Assembly: GCA_032622095.1 (NCBI GenBank)
Contig: CP136068.1
Span: 133,433,989 to 133,497,988 of the forward strand
Length of the DNA: 64,000 bases
From: Siphonodentalium dalli
Lineage: Eukaryota; Mollusca; Scaphopoda; Gadilida; Siphonodentaliidae
Direction of reading: 5' to 3'
Shown here: positions 45,318 through 57,645 of the stretch, piece by piece
Numbering within the stretch: the stretch's first letter is position 1
Layout of the letters: each line of letters begins with the position of its first letter
Notes under the pieces: model-generated
What the model was told of the DNA's origin: nothing
Database searches by the model: none
Seen by the model: only the letters and a program-made list of their open reading frames with translations
Made by a program: the position numbers and the translations under genes

Positions 45318-45965
45318 CTGATCGATAGAGCAAATGTAAATATTTCGACGGTAAATTCAATTAATTATGTCGTGAATTGATGGCTTTTAATTCCCATATC
45401 TATTGGAATATCTCCATAAATAATCCGCGACAAAAATGCCCGATTGTCGGACCTAATTTGAGAAATGTCGTCTGCTCGTCCCTGATGCGCCGGTTCACAC
45501 GACGCTCATTACCTACCAAATCGATCAATGTGTTTTTGTTCTCCGGGGAAATTGCTGTTATTGTGGACAAGGAATTATTTTTGCTACTTCCTCATTATCG
45601 CTATCCTTGGAATTTCGTCGTCTAATAGTTCAGCCGAATGTCCACATCAGAGATATCGAATGAACTTTAGCGAGTAATCCTTGAATAGTTGTTCCGAATT
45701 GCTAGGATATTTTGGCAAGGAGTTGTTGGGGTTTAGTTTAAACAATATTCTATTTGAACTAAACAGAACAAAATTACAAACAATAAATACATGACATATA
45801 TTTATAAAATGTTAAAAAGAGGATTGGACAACAAGTTTAGGGGCTTTTGTTAAGTCTTATCCTCGTTTGGGATTTAGGAATATAGGATCCTAAAAATTTC
45901 CAACTACAAGTACAAGTATTTTCTGTAATTTCCCATAGTCTTAACATAAGGCGTCTATAACTATA
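45318..45965. other. No recognised feature
   Basis: No gene or repeat boundary was recognised. Confidence 0.4.
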
Positions 45966-46132
45966 TACAGTAATGCCATACATAATCGACTCCTTAACCA
46001 CAGCAGAAGTATGGGTAACTTCGGTGAGAGCTTTCTGATGAATGGCAACCAGCCATATCTCCGACTAAATCCTGAAAAGTTACCCATAATTCTGCTGTGG
46101 TTAAGGAGTCGATTATTTAGGGCATTACTATA
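45966..46132. mobile_element. TA-flanked foldback MITE, copy 3 (mariner-like ends)
   Basis: Same family as 412-600. The left arm lacks about 30 bases including CAGGATTTAGTCGG, and the right terminus is mutated (ACTA for ACTG), so this copy is probably immobile. Confidence 0.85.
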
Positions 46133-47245
46133 TGAGTGGAGGTGATGAACATCGAGACAGATCAGTATTTACGTCAGACGATGTTGGGTATATAGGTTTG
46201 AGCATGGGTCGAGCATTTTGTCTTGAGCGCGATAATTATGTAACTTGAACAACAACTCAGCTCATGGTTCCATGTATAGTGTATCGTTTCACAATTGAAT
46301 ATTGGAAACTATTTTCCACAAATACAGTCAGAAAATCAAACGCAGAGATCCCATGCACGGGTTGAACCTTTGACATTCGGTGGTCCACTGCGATTGGTTA
46401 TGCATCTCACTTATCGCTGAGGATCTGTTGACTATCCGATAACGGATTGATGTGGGACATTAGCACAATTATTTCACAGATAATGCAAGACGAGGAACGA
46501 GGGCGGGTTTTTAGTGACCTAGAAAACTATGTAACAGTGGAAATACAAAAGCAACAAGTGGAGGACCACCAAAAAAAAATAAGAATTAGTATGCACAGTG
46601 TCTTTTTGAAGTTACATGCACATTCGTATGTCACCTTTATATTTATCCGCATGAAATGCAATCTTTACTTGTGGTGTCTCATTGCAAAAACATGGAAAAC
46701 CACCATTCAGAGTGCAGATGTTTCGCTCATCTTCTGTGACGACTTGGTGACAACAGTTTGGCGTGGGAACATAATGATATCATCGATAATTCTATCGACA
46801 GACGTCATCTCGCTAAACACCAATCTCCCGTGGACAGATAAGACCAAAGAGAAGGGTGTAAACACCCGTCACAGGTGATAAATTAAACCAATTTCCCCAT
46901 TGTGCGAGTGCGATCTCATCATCGAAGCTGATAATGGGGAGCTAATGTTATCTGAGAGATTATTTTTCTACATCCAGACCCCCATAACAATGGCCGACGC
47001 TGGGGAGAATACTACAATCTTACGTAATGTGAGATGTCATCTGACTGGCGCATTGATGGTTTAGTTTCATAAATCGATGAGTAATCGACAGTTGGTGTCA
47101 GAAGTGTGAATTCACGCGTCAGGGACGTAGCTTGGTGTATTCGTTCGGCCCATGTGGGCATCAAACTGCACGATAAATAGAGGATATCTACACGCGCTGG
47201 TTGGATATGGGAATGATCCCATGAGTGCATGATGATAACAACAGA
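46133..47245. other. Unrecognised sequence with one unassigned open frame
   Basis: A plus-strand frame from ATG at 46450 to 46878 (142 codons) starts MWDISTIISQIMQDEERGRV. It is the longest open frame in this window that is not explained by repeats. No family, signal peptide or domain was recognised; codon use does not obviously differ from noise, so it is noted but not called a gene. Confidence 0.35.
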
Positions 47246-47350
47246 ATGAATTTCCACGAGTGGCTCTGTCACGAGCGGAAAGTAACTTTTTTTGTCATCA
47301 CGAATGAGATAATTACCAAATCAAACCAAAAAGTGTAGATGTTCTGTTTA
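47246..47350. repeat. Diverged half of the 25-kb palindrome
   Basis: Shares GAATTTCCAC, TTTGTCATCAC, GAATGAGAT, AAAAAGTGT and CTGTTTAATATAT in order with one arm of 25060-25204. Confidence 0.5.
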
Positions 47351-48693
47351 ATATATCCTCCTCCCAGTTGGCCCATGGCTCAACTCGAAAGAAGAGCAAA
47401 AAAGTACAAATTTGTATACCCAAGCACATCCGTGGTAATGAGCTTGTGCATATTAAAATAGTTCCCCCTTTCAGACTGATTGGTTGAGGGGTAAAGGGGC
47501 TAACATCATAGTATGTTTAACAAAAAAATTTAATTGATCACATATTACAATTTTGTTCAACATGAACACTCTGGGACTTTTAGCATCAAGAACCGAATCA
47601 CTTTCAGTTTTAGCGCGGATGGATAGGAGTGAGGTATAGATATCTCACTAGACGGATGTTTTTTTTATCTGATCCAAAAATACTACTATTTGATTGTTGA
47701 GCATATATTAAAAGTAACTATGAACTTTACCGTTATTTTAAAGATTAATTTTCCATTGAGAGATTCTGATTGAGTTACCCGATGAACTGAGGGAAACCTG
47801 ACAAGATTCATAACTCTAAATAATCGCCACCCATTTGAACTCACGAGCTGAAACAACCTCAGCATTATGTAACATGTGTGGAAACGGTGATGAAGGGGAT
47901 GAATGTAATTTTTTTTTTGATATGTAATGCATTTCACTCCTCCCGGAGGCCATGACACCGTATAAGAAGTAATACCACGAATATACCCAACTCGGCGAAT
48001 TTGTTTTGATTTTTTAAACACAAGTGGCGAAATAGACCTAGTTCACTTGGCTAAATTCCTAGGAGAAATATTGAAAAGGGCCTCGCTGAATAGTTGCAAA
48101 TCGCCGACATTACATAAAGTCTGTATACAATAGTATGCATATACGCGTGACAACTCACCATTGACTTCATGCATGCGCGATATAGTTCTGCGCATTAATA
48201 CCTTTTTTGTTTACACAATTTCTGTATATGTATTTAATTTTATTTCATACCTACAGTTCCAAGATATGGACGAAGAGAATAAATTATAACATAACGGCCT
48301 TGGCTAGGAAGATTGTGTCGAGTCATGTCAACACGAAGGGCATTATTGAATTGCTAACATGCATGGTGCAACACGACGATGTTGGTTGGCATAAATGATT
48401 TTAAGAGTTCCAGGTACTGTGCCAATTGGTTTTCTTTTTTATTATCAAGAAGCCACCATTGGAACTTATGCCTACATTGTATATTATTCAGGTACCAATG
48501 ACATCGTTCCTCAAGGTCAAGGTCGCCCGAAGTAGCGAAAATTGTCTGCGACAAATCTGCCACTATATTGAACAGGTTTTTCACCGGGATTGGCTGGTTT
48601 AATCTCTTAAATTTATGCTCAGACGAAACCTAACGATTCGGAAGAAAATTAAAAATCTTATTATAGACGTCGTACATTTTGGCAGGCGCGAAA
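47351..48693. other. Unrecognised sequence
   Basis: No gene, RNA or repeat boundary was recognised. Confidence 0.45.
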
Positions 48694-50076
48694 GTAGTCC
48701 AAGTCTTCTTGTACTAAAACCAGCTAAGATATTGGGATGGCGATGCTGGTGTTTAGTCCAAGCCCGCTTGTATACCAATCCTATCACACGAGTTACGCCC
48801 ACGATCTGTGGCGGGAATTTGTGGTGTATTTTACTCGATTTACCTAGCAAATCAATACATGATGCTATATACATCGGAAAGGCTTACATCTTATGGTCAT
48901 AATGGTGTATAATAATCTAACTTTAATGTTAAATTACACCTAGAATATTCCGGTTGATTGCCACAAACATCGATTTGTTTCTCTGTTTGTTTACGTTTTA
49001 ACCGAAAGCCGAAGATGTCCGAATAAGTTCGGCATAATCCGCTGTTTGTTCTGGGAATTCTACTTTCCGTTTCTATATATAGCGCGGGTTTTCCGAACAA
49101 AAATGGCGAAAACCGATCGCCCGAAAGTCCAGTTTTCTATGTGCTTTCAGAACAATTCCCGCACTAAAAACTTAAAGACATAATGGAGGATCAGAACGGT
49201 AGTTTTGTTGACAATTTTCGCAAGCAACTTGTCAAAATTGGAGCAAATTAGAACTCTTGTGTCTGACTTGCGATGTGTGTGATTTTCGTCCATGTGCATT
49301 TTGACTTTTGTGTTGATAAAATAATCGGAGAACCGAATCACACAGTTTCGAAATATAGTTCTTCCGTTTTAGTGGGACTTTTCAAACTTAAGGTTAAAAA
49401 TTTATACAAATTTTGTTTGATTTTTTGTGTGCTTAACAAGAGCAGTATATTGCTCTGTTCGCTTAGAATATATCTTAATTTCGCCGAAGTCCACCAAATG
49501 TGGGAAATGTAGCACCATATTATTTATTCTAATACTCGTTGTGTTTACACTGTTTTAAACTTTGAGAGGGTTGTAATTCCCCGTAATTTATTTAATGTAT
49601 TACATTTATATCTTCAATGTTTAATTAATCTATTTATTATTTTATTTATTGACACACATAATTACGATTACAATGGAGAATTCTTCGTAATTTGCGTTGT
49701 TGTCCAAAATCTACGGAATATTTTCAACGGAAAATGCCGAACACAGTTCGCGAGGTCAACCGAGTTCGCATACTTTTAAAAAATTGTAAACATTGAGGTA
49801 AATGTCTCTTTTCGCATTAAATTACCGTTTTAAATTCACAACTGATGTGGGTTTTAGATAAAATAGCATGTCTTCTGCGGAAAATATCCGTTTATTGTCG
49901 CAATTGTGATATTTTATTTCATATAATTGTGGTTTTATTTGAGCGGGTCACTAACGCTTAAGCCGTGTCATAAGCGAGCATATAGGGCGGTCTTGGACTA
50001 AACACCAGCATCGGCGCATCGCCATCCCAATATCTTAGCTGGTTTTAGTACAAGAAGACTTGGACTAGCGCGAAAG
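48694..50076. repeat. Long-spaced inverted repeat
   Basis: Arms of about 75 bases at 48703-48766 and 49991-50072 share AGTCCAAGTCTTCTTGTACT, AAAACCAGCTAAGATATTGG and GATGCTGGTGTTTAGTCC in opposite orientation, both bordered by GCGCGAAAG on the outer side. The 1.2 kb between is AT-rich with no recognised gene. Either the ends of one transposon or two facing copies of a short element. Confidence 0.65.
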
Positions 50077-50940
50077 ATGAAAATCGAAGAATAGGACCCG
50101 GACAATAATTTAATTATTCTAGACGTTATTATACGAATTCATTAATAAGACGGACCGGTTATGAAAAGTAAAATATAACAATGTTCTGAATCCTTTCTCA
50201 TGCGATTAAATTAGATGCGCATGCGTGAATCCTGTCATGACCTCGGGTCAGCGTCTCTGGTGGAAGCTAGCGGACGCTAAGACCATCCTGATTAGACTTA
50301 TCGATCCTTATTATTCTCGATGACAATTATAATGCGCTGTATGACGGAAAGACAAATGTCTTATTATAGCATGGAATAGATGTATAAAAGAGACTTTTCA
50401 TTAGAATAACGCCTTAAATCGGGTCACCCGGTATGCTGTATTCATAATTTGCCATTGTTTGAATCAATACCGGTGACTTATAGCGACCGCAAACTACCGT
50501 CGGCGTCTATAAAATTGTCTGATGTTCGATCTGAGATGACAGTCCCTAATGGCCTTTGACAGCTGTATATTCGTGGTTATTGCCTTGTACGAATATCATT
50601 GGTCGCAATAAGGACAGCTTCTATCTAATACTCGTAAATTTTCCGCAACAATATATATAATATAAGTGTATTTGCAATTTACATCGCAGCGTGCAATTAT
50701 AGGAATATGTATATTGGGAATATAATATTCAATATATATCCATTGGGCAAGTGCAAAGGGTAGTCCTATATGCACATGATTCTGAAAGTTTCTGCTAGTA
50801 ATTTGATATTCTTTAATTACCTGTTGTCGATATACTTTATTCTCTGATCCAATTGTACATAAATGGATATTGAGAAATATAGATGACTTGTGGAAAAAAA
50901 ACTTCGCGTTCATGATCAGCATCAGCAGCATTATACCATC
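50077..50940. other. No recognised feature
   Basis: No gene or repeat boundary was recognised. Confidence 0.4.
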
Positions 50941-50965
50941 CTCGTCGATCATCATCATCATCATC

Positions 50966-51050
<85 letters not shown>

Positions 51051-51176
51051 GTCATCGTCGTCGTCATCATCATCATCATCCTCGTCGATCATCATCATCA
51101 TCATCATCATCATCATTATCATCGTCGTCGTTGTCGTCGTCATCGTTATCATCATCATCATCATCATCATCATGTT
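50941..51176. repeat. (ATC)n microsatellite
   Basis: About 235 bases of ATC/GTC trinucleotides with a few interruptions. Serine, isoleucine, aspartate and methionine homopolymer frames across it are by-products. Confidence 0.95.
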
Positions 51177-51466
51177 GTCAACAATGAATCCAATGTTGTC
51201 AGTATTCAGATTGTTCACACTCCATGTGTGGCATATAGAGTGACTTCTATGAGGTCATACATTTCCCACGTGCATGCATTAGTCGAAACGCGGACTCCTG
51301 CGCAGATGACAGTTTGAACGTTTTTTTTTATCTTCAGATTTTTCATACTTTTGTATATATATATAATTGTTTAATTCAGGCATAATTCACCCAAATGGTT
51401 ATATAAGGTTCATACAAAATAGCAGTTTACAAAATAGATGTTATACATCATAAAATGAAATTATAC
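51177..51466. other. No gene; probable 3' flank of the adjacent LINE
   Basis: AT-rich. Part of it may be the 3' untranslated region of the minus-strand LINE fragment; the exact end was not found. Confidence 0.35.
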
Positions 51467-51752
51467 CTAAATATACAGCAAATTATTCCAATATTTTAAC
51501 AGAGATGATTTTAAGATAATATCAGATCGACATATTGCATTTAAGATAGTGTTTTCGGATAGAAAAAATCTCTCACGAAAACCATACTTTCGTAACAACA
51601 TACTAGGTAAAGAACACATCCGTTCATATACATACATACCGCTTGCACTACAAGATCTTTCGTAACCCATCAGTTTTCTATAGGCATTATTATAACATAC
51701 AATTAACTTCTTGCAACATTTTTTAAAGAAATTAACCCACAATGAACCTTAG
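51467..51752 (-). pseudogene. LINE protein C-terminal region, minus strand
   Basis: About 91 open codons read SLWVNFFKKCCKKLIVCYNN, then AYRKLMGY, RSCSASGMYVYERM, PSMLLRK, and end KYWNNLLYI. The order Y-N-N-A-x-R-x-L-M, then C-S-A-S-x-M-(F/Y)-V, a P-x-x-x-R-K and a final Y-W-N is the C-terminal region shared by many CR1/RTE-type invertebrate LINE proteins, downstream of the reverse transcriptase. No catalytic residues are included. The upstream edge is cut near 51752. It is unbroken over this length, so it is probably younger than the other fragments, or lucky. Confidence 0.75.
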
Positions 51753-51806
51753 AAATAATATGAAAGAAAATTGAAGTAATGACGTGATGCTGAAATAAAA
51801 ATCAGT

Positions 51807-51972
51807 GTATAATGTAAATCCATGTTGCCACGAGTGTATAATGTAAATCCGTGTTGCAACGAGGATATAATGTAAATCCATGTTGCCACGAGGGTATAAT
51901 GTAAATCCGTGTTGCCACGTGGATATAATGTAAATCCGTGTTGCCACGAGGATATAATGTAAATCCGTGTTG
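51807..51972. repeat. 27-bp minisatellite
   Basis: Six tandem units of 27 bases, core ATAATGTAAATCCGTGTTGC, with point differences (GAGG/GTGG, CCATG/CCGTG). Since 27 is a multiple of three, all minus-strand frames stay open as nonapeptide repeats; these are not genes. Confidence 0.9.
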
Positions 51973-52786
51973 CCAACTGCTATAAGCCTGCATATCATGA
52001 AGAAAAAGCAAATCCGGTATTGTGACTGTTTTAAAAAGTGCCCTTCCCACTTTTTTTGGTGAGAATGAACCATTCAGCCTCATTGTATAATATTTTATTA
52101 TTCCTTGGTGCATAATGTGATTTAAAAAATCACTTTTCAGAAATTGCATGTATTCTTTGCCATTAGAACATGCATGTGGTCATTTGTAATTCTTGAAAAT
52201 ACATGTACATGCATGTATGTATGCTATATACAATAGAACTCTTCAGTCTAGCGAAATGATGCTATTTATAGAACAGCGATAGCACGTGGCGTTGTTTATA
52301 AACAGAGTATCTGGAATGACGGAGCCTGGTGAACTTTAGAGGTCATTTCGGGTCGCCGACGGCATGGTTAGATTTGTATACAGATGAACCCAATCAAGCG
52401 AAAGGAATACTCTCTTCTTGCCCGTAGGAACTCTGATTTAATAAACCGAACACACTATTGAAAGAGCGAAAGCCTTCTCATGCGCTTTGTCCATAAACTA
52501 CGGAACATGGATCCAATGGAACAACGAGAAAATTATTTAGGAGGCTTCACTCAGTAATATCGAGGCGTGCCAATTTCCGTACCATCTTGATAGCATGGTA
52601 TAATTTCTGGTATATTACATCCGGTGATCGACTATAATGTACTCATAGACCGGAAAGGTGTCATTCTGATAAGAAAGAAAATTCAACGTCTGTTCAACAG
52701 GCACGGTACGAAATTCATGTGGACATATTATAGAAACGAGTTGGTGGTCCCTCGTACTATATAGCATGTATATGACGATAATACAT
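51973..52786. other. No recognised feature
   Basis: No gene or repeat boundary was recognised. Confidence 0.4.
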
Positions 52787-54074
52787 GTGCATTTTCTAGA
52801 AATTAGTCCGCCACACAATGTATATATAGTTAACTATAAAAAGGACAACAATACAAGGGACAGGAACCTACGTCACTAACGTAATATCTAAACCGTCCGG
52901 ATAGCTGCTATCTGGAACGCATCCAGCGGTTGAGCTAAATGTTTGTCGCAGGAGTTATATTGTACTTATGAATGAAAAGGGTTATGCGCATTTCAAGAGC
53001 ATTTATTAAATGTTTGAAGAGTGCTTGATGTTCAAAATTTGGACACAATCAATACTTATTTTCCTTGTAAATGTGAGTTATAAATATGTGACTTTTTTTT
53101 CTTTTTTTTCAAAAAGATTATTGATTTTTGAATGTGCATTGTCGATTTCCACGCTCATGTACTAATTTATCCCGTCAGACAAACGTTTATTTATGTTTTA
53201 AACAAATTTAATTATGTACATTTTCTAGAAATCATTCCGCCACACAATGTACATATATACAGTTAACTATAACAAGGACAACAATACAAGGGATAGGAAC
53301 CTACGTCACTAACGTAATATCTAAACCGTTCGGATATAGCTGCTATCTGGAACGCATCCAGCGGTTGAGCTAAATGTTTGTCGCAGGATTTACATTGTAC
53401 TTGTGAATGAAAAGGGTTATGTACATTTCACGAACATTTATTAAATGTTTGAAGAGTGCTTGATGTTCAAAATTTGGACACAATCAATACTTATTTTCCT
53501 TGTAAATGTGAGTTATAAATATGTGACTTTTTTTTTTTTTTTCTAAAAGATTAATGATTTTTGAATGTGCATTGTCGATTTCCACGCTCATGTACTAATT
53601 TATCCCGTCAGACAAACGTTTATTTATGTTTTAAACAAATTTAATTATGTACATTTTCTAGAAATCATTCCGCCACACAATGTACATATATACAGTTAAC
53701 TATAACAAGGACAACAATACAAGGGATAGGAACCTACGTCACTAACGTAATATCTAAACCGTTCGGATATAGCTGCTATCGGAACGCATCCAGCGGTTGA
53801 GCTAAATGTTTGTCGCAGGAGTTATATTGTACTTGTGAATGAAAAGGGTTATGTGCATTTCACGAGCATTTATTAAATGTTTGAAGAGTGCTTGATGTTC
53901 AAAATCTAGACACAATCAATACTTATTTTCCTTGTAAATGTGAGTTATAAACATTTTTTACTTTTTTCTTTTTAAAGATTATTGATTTTTTAATGTGCAT
54001 TGTCGATTTCCACGGCTCATGTACTAATTTATCCGGTCAGTCAAACATTTATTTATGTTTTAAACAAATTTAAA
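52787..54074. repeat. ~430-bp satellite, three tandem units
   Basis: Units start GCATTTTCTAGAAAT / GTACATTTTCTAGAAATCAT at 52787, 53217 and 53649. All carry CCGCCACACAATGTA, GGAACCTACGTCACTAACG, GCATCCAGCGGTTGAGCTAA, GAAGAGTGCTTGATGTTC and a T-run of variable length. Units are very similar, so amplification is recent. No frame is conserved. Confidence 0.9.
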
Positions 54075-54107
54075 ATCAAGACCGCTTTGTGAGAGAGACT
54101 TGATTGG

Positions 54108-54193
54108 TGACGCATACATTATGACCCTGGTGTGTATGGGGATTATACGCGTATACATTATGACCCTGGTGTGTATGGGGATTATACACGTAC
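54108..54193. repeat. Two-unit 36-bp tandem repeat
   Basis: TACATTATGACCCTGGTGTG plus TATGGGGATTATAC is repeated once. It is followed by TACATTTTCTAGA, the start word of the preceding satellite. Confidence 0.8.
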
Positions 54194-54465
54194 ATTTTCT
54201 AGACAATCAGGTGTTTGGAAAAATAATTACATTTCGCACATCTCATTTCGCACAGCACTCAGCAATCAGAAGATATTCCGAGGATATATCCAGCGAATCA
54301 GCTGTCAGCAACGATCTGACCATCGTTACTGATCTATTACAAGGAACCATGTAGCTGGTATTAACGATGACGAGCTCTCATGCACCCCTTCTCTCCCCCC
54401 CTCTCTGTGAACAGCCACCAACACCCAACATATCTCGAGAAATCAACCTATATCACAATTGAATC

Positions 54466-54800
54466 AGAACTGTTCATGAAACTATTCAATTTCTAAACCG
54501 TGTACAAGAACTAGCTGTTCTCGCTGCAATCTCGCACCACATAACACAAGCTCTATATCGACGAACAAGGAAGACACACGACATGGTCACCAAGACAAAA
54601 CTCTCTCTCTCTCTCTGTCTCTCTCTCACCATATAACACAAGCTCTATATCGACGAACAAGGAAGACACACGACATGGTCACCAAGACAAAGCTCTCTCT
54701 ATCTCTGTCTCTGTCTCTCTCTCTCTCTGTCTCTCTCTCTCTCTCTCTCTCCTCACTCTCTTCTCTATCTCTCCCCTCTCTCTATCCTCACTCTCTTGTC
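54466..54800 (+). repeat. Dispersed repeat with (CT)n tract (copy 1)
   Basis: CAGAACTGTTCATGAAACTA through TATATCGACGAACAAGGAAG to CATGGTCACCAAGACAAA is nearly identical to 59401-59541. Its last ~65 bases are duplicated in tandem (54628-54692). Both copies run into a CT microsatellite, so the repeat always ends in it. Confidence 0.8.
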
Positions 54801-55014
54801 TACACTACTATAGATAAAAAAAACTTGTATCACCATTATATGCTGTCATTTGGGATCAGAGTCGGAATATAATTATCTAAGTTTGGGAGTGTGCTGGAAG
54901 ACGACCAGTAGGTCATGCCATCTCCCAGTAATATATACTATATTTTGTTTGATTTTTGTATTATACATTATCATGTTTGTTATATATTACTAAATAAAAT
55001 TGAATTGAATTGAA
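54801..55014 (+). mobile_element. Probable LINE 3' tail
   Basis: AT-rich sequence ending AATAAAATTGAATTGAATTG, a polyadenylation-like signal followed by a (TTGAA)n tail like that of the minus-strand LINE at 30203. No coding part is retained. Confidence 0.5.
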
Positions 55015-55075
55015 TATCTCTGTCTCTCTCTCTCTCCTCACTATCTTCTCTATCTCTCCCCTCTCTCTCTCACGG
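55015..55075. repeat. (CT)n microsatellite
   Basis: CT-rich simple repeat immediately after the LINE tail, like the tract before it. This suggests the LINE tail lies inside one original CT tract. Confidence 0.8.
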
Positions 55076-56016
55076 GCCATATGCAGACATCAACATTGCA
55101 GCTCTAGATCTCGGAGACTAACCCTATTGCAATTTAGTTCATTGTTTCTGAGGTGACCACATGTTGGAATCTGTAACGGTTTTTTTCCCTGTAAAGTTGT
55201 GATATGATGTTTCCCACACCATACTATTCTGGCTATATATATATACACACATGTTGGGAGATTGTTGACATATTATCAGCTGCCACATCTAGACAAATAC
55301 ATGTATATATACGTGGTGGAGATACAGTTATGTCCACACACATACCGTTCACTTGTTATTGTGTTATTGAAACACTTGATCGACACATATAATACATGTA
55401 TATATACATAGAACAACACGAGTGTTAATGGTTTTGTCGATACGACACGAGTGCCAGAACGGAAGGATCGAACGAGAGGCGCAGCATATCGACAAACCCA
55501 TTAAAATGCGCGTCGTTCTGTATGTATTATACACCACCCGTCCTATAATCCATTAATTGAGAACAAAAAGACGTACAAGCTTTAATCAGAAACAGACAGT
55601 GCTTGATTTGTCATGATTGTGTGATGATGAGCATTTTATTTAATAGTTCCAGTTTCGTGGTGGTGATGAACGTCATTTACGTCGTGTGATGTCATCGTCG
55701 TCTGATTCCAAACATACATGTGAGGAATCGCTTGAAAAAATATAACCCTATATACCCAAGACGATGGAACGGTGTGTTTTTCAGAACAGGCGTGTATAAA
55801 ATTATTGTGTCGGACATCACTTTTCATGCTGTCAATGTTTGGTTGTCACAAGTCATTTTGGCGATTTCTCGCTTGACCACGGCACATGCAGTGAATTCAT
55901 ATAGGACATGCCATGGTAGTGATGCAGTCCACACAGTACATGTTGCTTGCTTTGTCCTCCGGGCTTCTTGCCACTCCGACCGTAGTTTGACACTATATGA
56001 CAGATGTACACGTGTT
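55076..56016. other. No recognised feature
   Basis: No gene or repeat boundary was recognised. Confidence 0.4.
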
Positions 56017-57352
56017 ACGGTCATAATTAACGGTCACATACATTCATATAATTTGAGTCCGGATATTAAATTAGCGGCGCTCTCTGCTTCTAACCACGGT
56101 GACGTAATGACGCGCGTGCCTCCTTCATCCGGAACGTGATTGTCGCGTGGTATGATCGTCCGGCTGTTGCATAAATTTATCAGCGGACCAACTGGCGGCC
56201 CAGAACTCAGGTTATGTCAAAACCAAGACATTTAATTGACTTCGTAAGTAACTCCACCAAAGATACATCTACTCCGTATAGACTGACAATACAATGCAGG
56301 TCTACAAAACATGAAATGTTCATTTGTCGCCGTCTTGCCTGAAGTACCAGTGAAATTAACACTGTCTTTTCTAAATTGATTATCGCAATACGATATAAAA
56401 GTATACATTGGAATGGTTTATTATTCATTTGGAGGGCGCCGTGTTCATGGACAATAAGCAACATACGGGAGAAACGGAGAGCCAATACAATTGCAAAAGA
56501 GTTCCTTGTCAATGGTGGAAAATTCTCAGACAATAAGTTCAACAAACGAATTATTTGCGCATTTCCCGAAGGAACTACTCGTCAATGAACATTTGTAAAG
56601 ACTGGGTTAATGCTGCTGGTCAAATTCTGTATTAATGTTGGTTACATGTATGTGTACAAGCACGGTACCCATGATCTTTGCCAGCTGCCTATGTCCATCA
56701 CAGAAAGAAACAACGTCCCTGATTGGTCAATCTGAGTACTTGTCATTCGTTTCCAATCATGTTAACGTCTCTGGAGGTAAAGATAATATAAGGGGCAGAT
56801 GAACTTGTATTACGGCCATAATTAACGGTCACATACATTCGTATAATTTGGATTCGGATATTAAATTAGCGGCACTCTCTGCTTCCAACCAAGATGACGT
56901 AATGACGCGCGTGCCTCCTTCATCCGGAACGTGATTGTCGCGTGGTGTCATCGTCCGGCTGATGCATACATTTAACAGCGGATCAACTGGCGGTTATGTC
57001 AAAACCAAGACATTTAATTGACTTCGTAAGTAACTCCACCAAAGATACATCTACTCCAAGTAGACTGACAATACAATGTAGGTCTACAAAACATGAATAT
57101 ATTCATTTGTCGCCGTCTTGCTTGAAGTACCAGTGAGATTAACACTGTCTTTACTAAATGGATTATCGCCAATAAGATATAAAAATATACATTGGAATTC
57201 ATCTGGAGGGGCCGTGTTTGTGGACAATATAATAAGCAGGAGACAGAGAAACGAAGAGCTAATACAATTGCAAAAGAGTTCCTTGTCATTGGTGGAAAAT
57301 GTTCACACAATAAGTTCATCAAACAATCGTTTTTTGAACTAATTATTTGATC
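56017..57352. repeat. Tandem duplication, ~790-bp period
   Basis: 56017-56580 and 56809-57352 are collinear copies sharing CATAATTAACGGTCACATAC, GACGTAATGACGCGCGTGCC, TTCATCCGGAACGTGATTGT, CAAGACATTTAATTGACTTC and GCAAAAGAGTTCCTTGTCA. Minus-strand frames of 112 and 119 codons occupy the same place in both, share ARRRQMNI and RNSFAIVLALRF segments, but shift frame between. A coding origin is possible but not supported by any known family. Confidence 0.8.
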
Positions 57353-57584
57353 ATTTCCCAAACGATACCCCAAGCTGTTGTGGACAGAAAAGACTTGGTC
57401 TATCTTGCGTATATATTATATGCAGCGACTCTCACTGGACTAATTGTTGCCGTTTGTTTTTCGGCTGAATTTCTTCCTAAATTGAGGAGTATTGGTATAC
57501 AATTGTGTATAGTTCAAACGTTGTGTTTCCTGATATTTGTATGATTGAACTTCTCGATTATATTAATTGAATGCTAAATTATGT

Positions 57585-57645
57585 CATAGGTCGTTTGTTG
57601 AACTTATTATCTGAACATTTACCACCAGTGAATATGAATTATTCT
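57585..57645 (-). repeat. Inverted fragment of the 56-57 kb repeat
   Basis: TTGTTGAACTTATTATCTGA and CATTTACCACCAG are the complement of the end of both tandem copies. Confidence 0.6.

Noticed and set aside
46450-46878. 142-codon plus-strand open frame in non-repeat sequence
   Set aside because: No family, domain, splice context or start context recognised; length is within chance for an AT-rich 64-kb window. RNA-seq would decide.
48615-48902. 95-codon frame beginning MLRRNLTIRKK
   Set aside because: Overlaps one arm of the long-spaced inverted repeat; the opposite strand is open too (91 codons), and no family is recognisable.
50870-51243. Open frames of 85-117 codons rich in serine, isoleucine, aspartate and methionine
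   Set aside because: They are translations of the (ATC)n microsatellite in several frames.
51732-52149. Minus-strand frames with repeated nonapeptide (WQHGFTLYP type)
   Set aside because: A 27-bp minisatellite keeps all three frames open; no start or domain context.
52787-54074. Hammerhead ribozyme in the 430-bp satellite or Helitron repeats
   Set aside because: I looked for CTGATGA with a matching GAAA and cleavage triplet at plausible spacing and did not find a convincing set.
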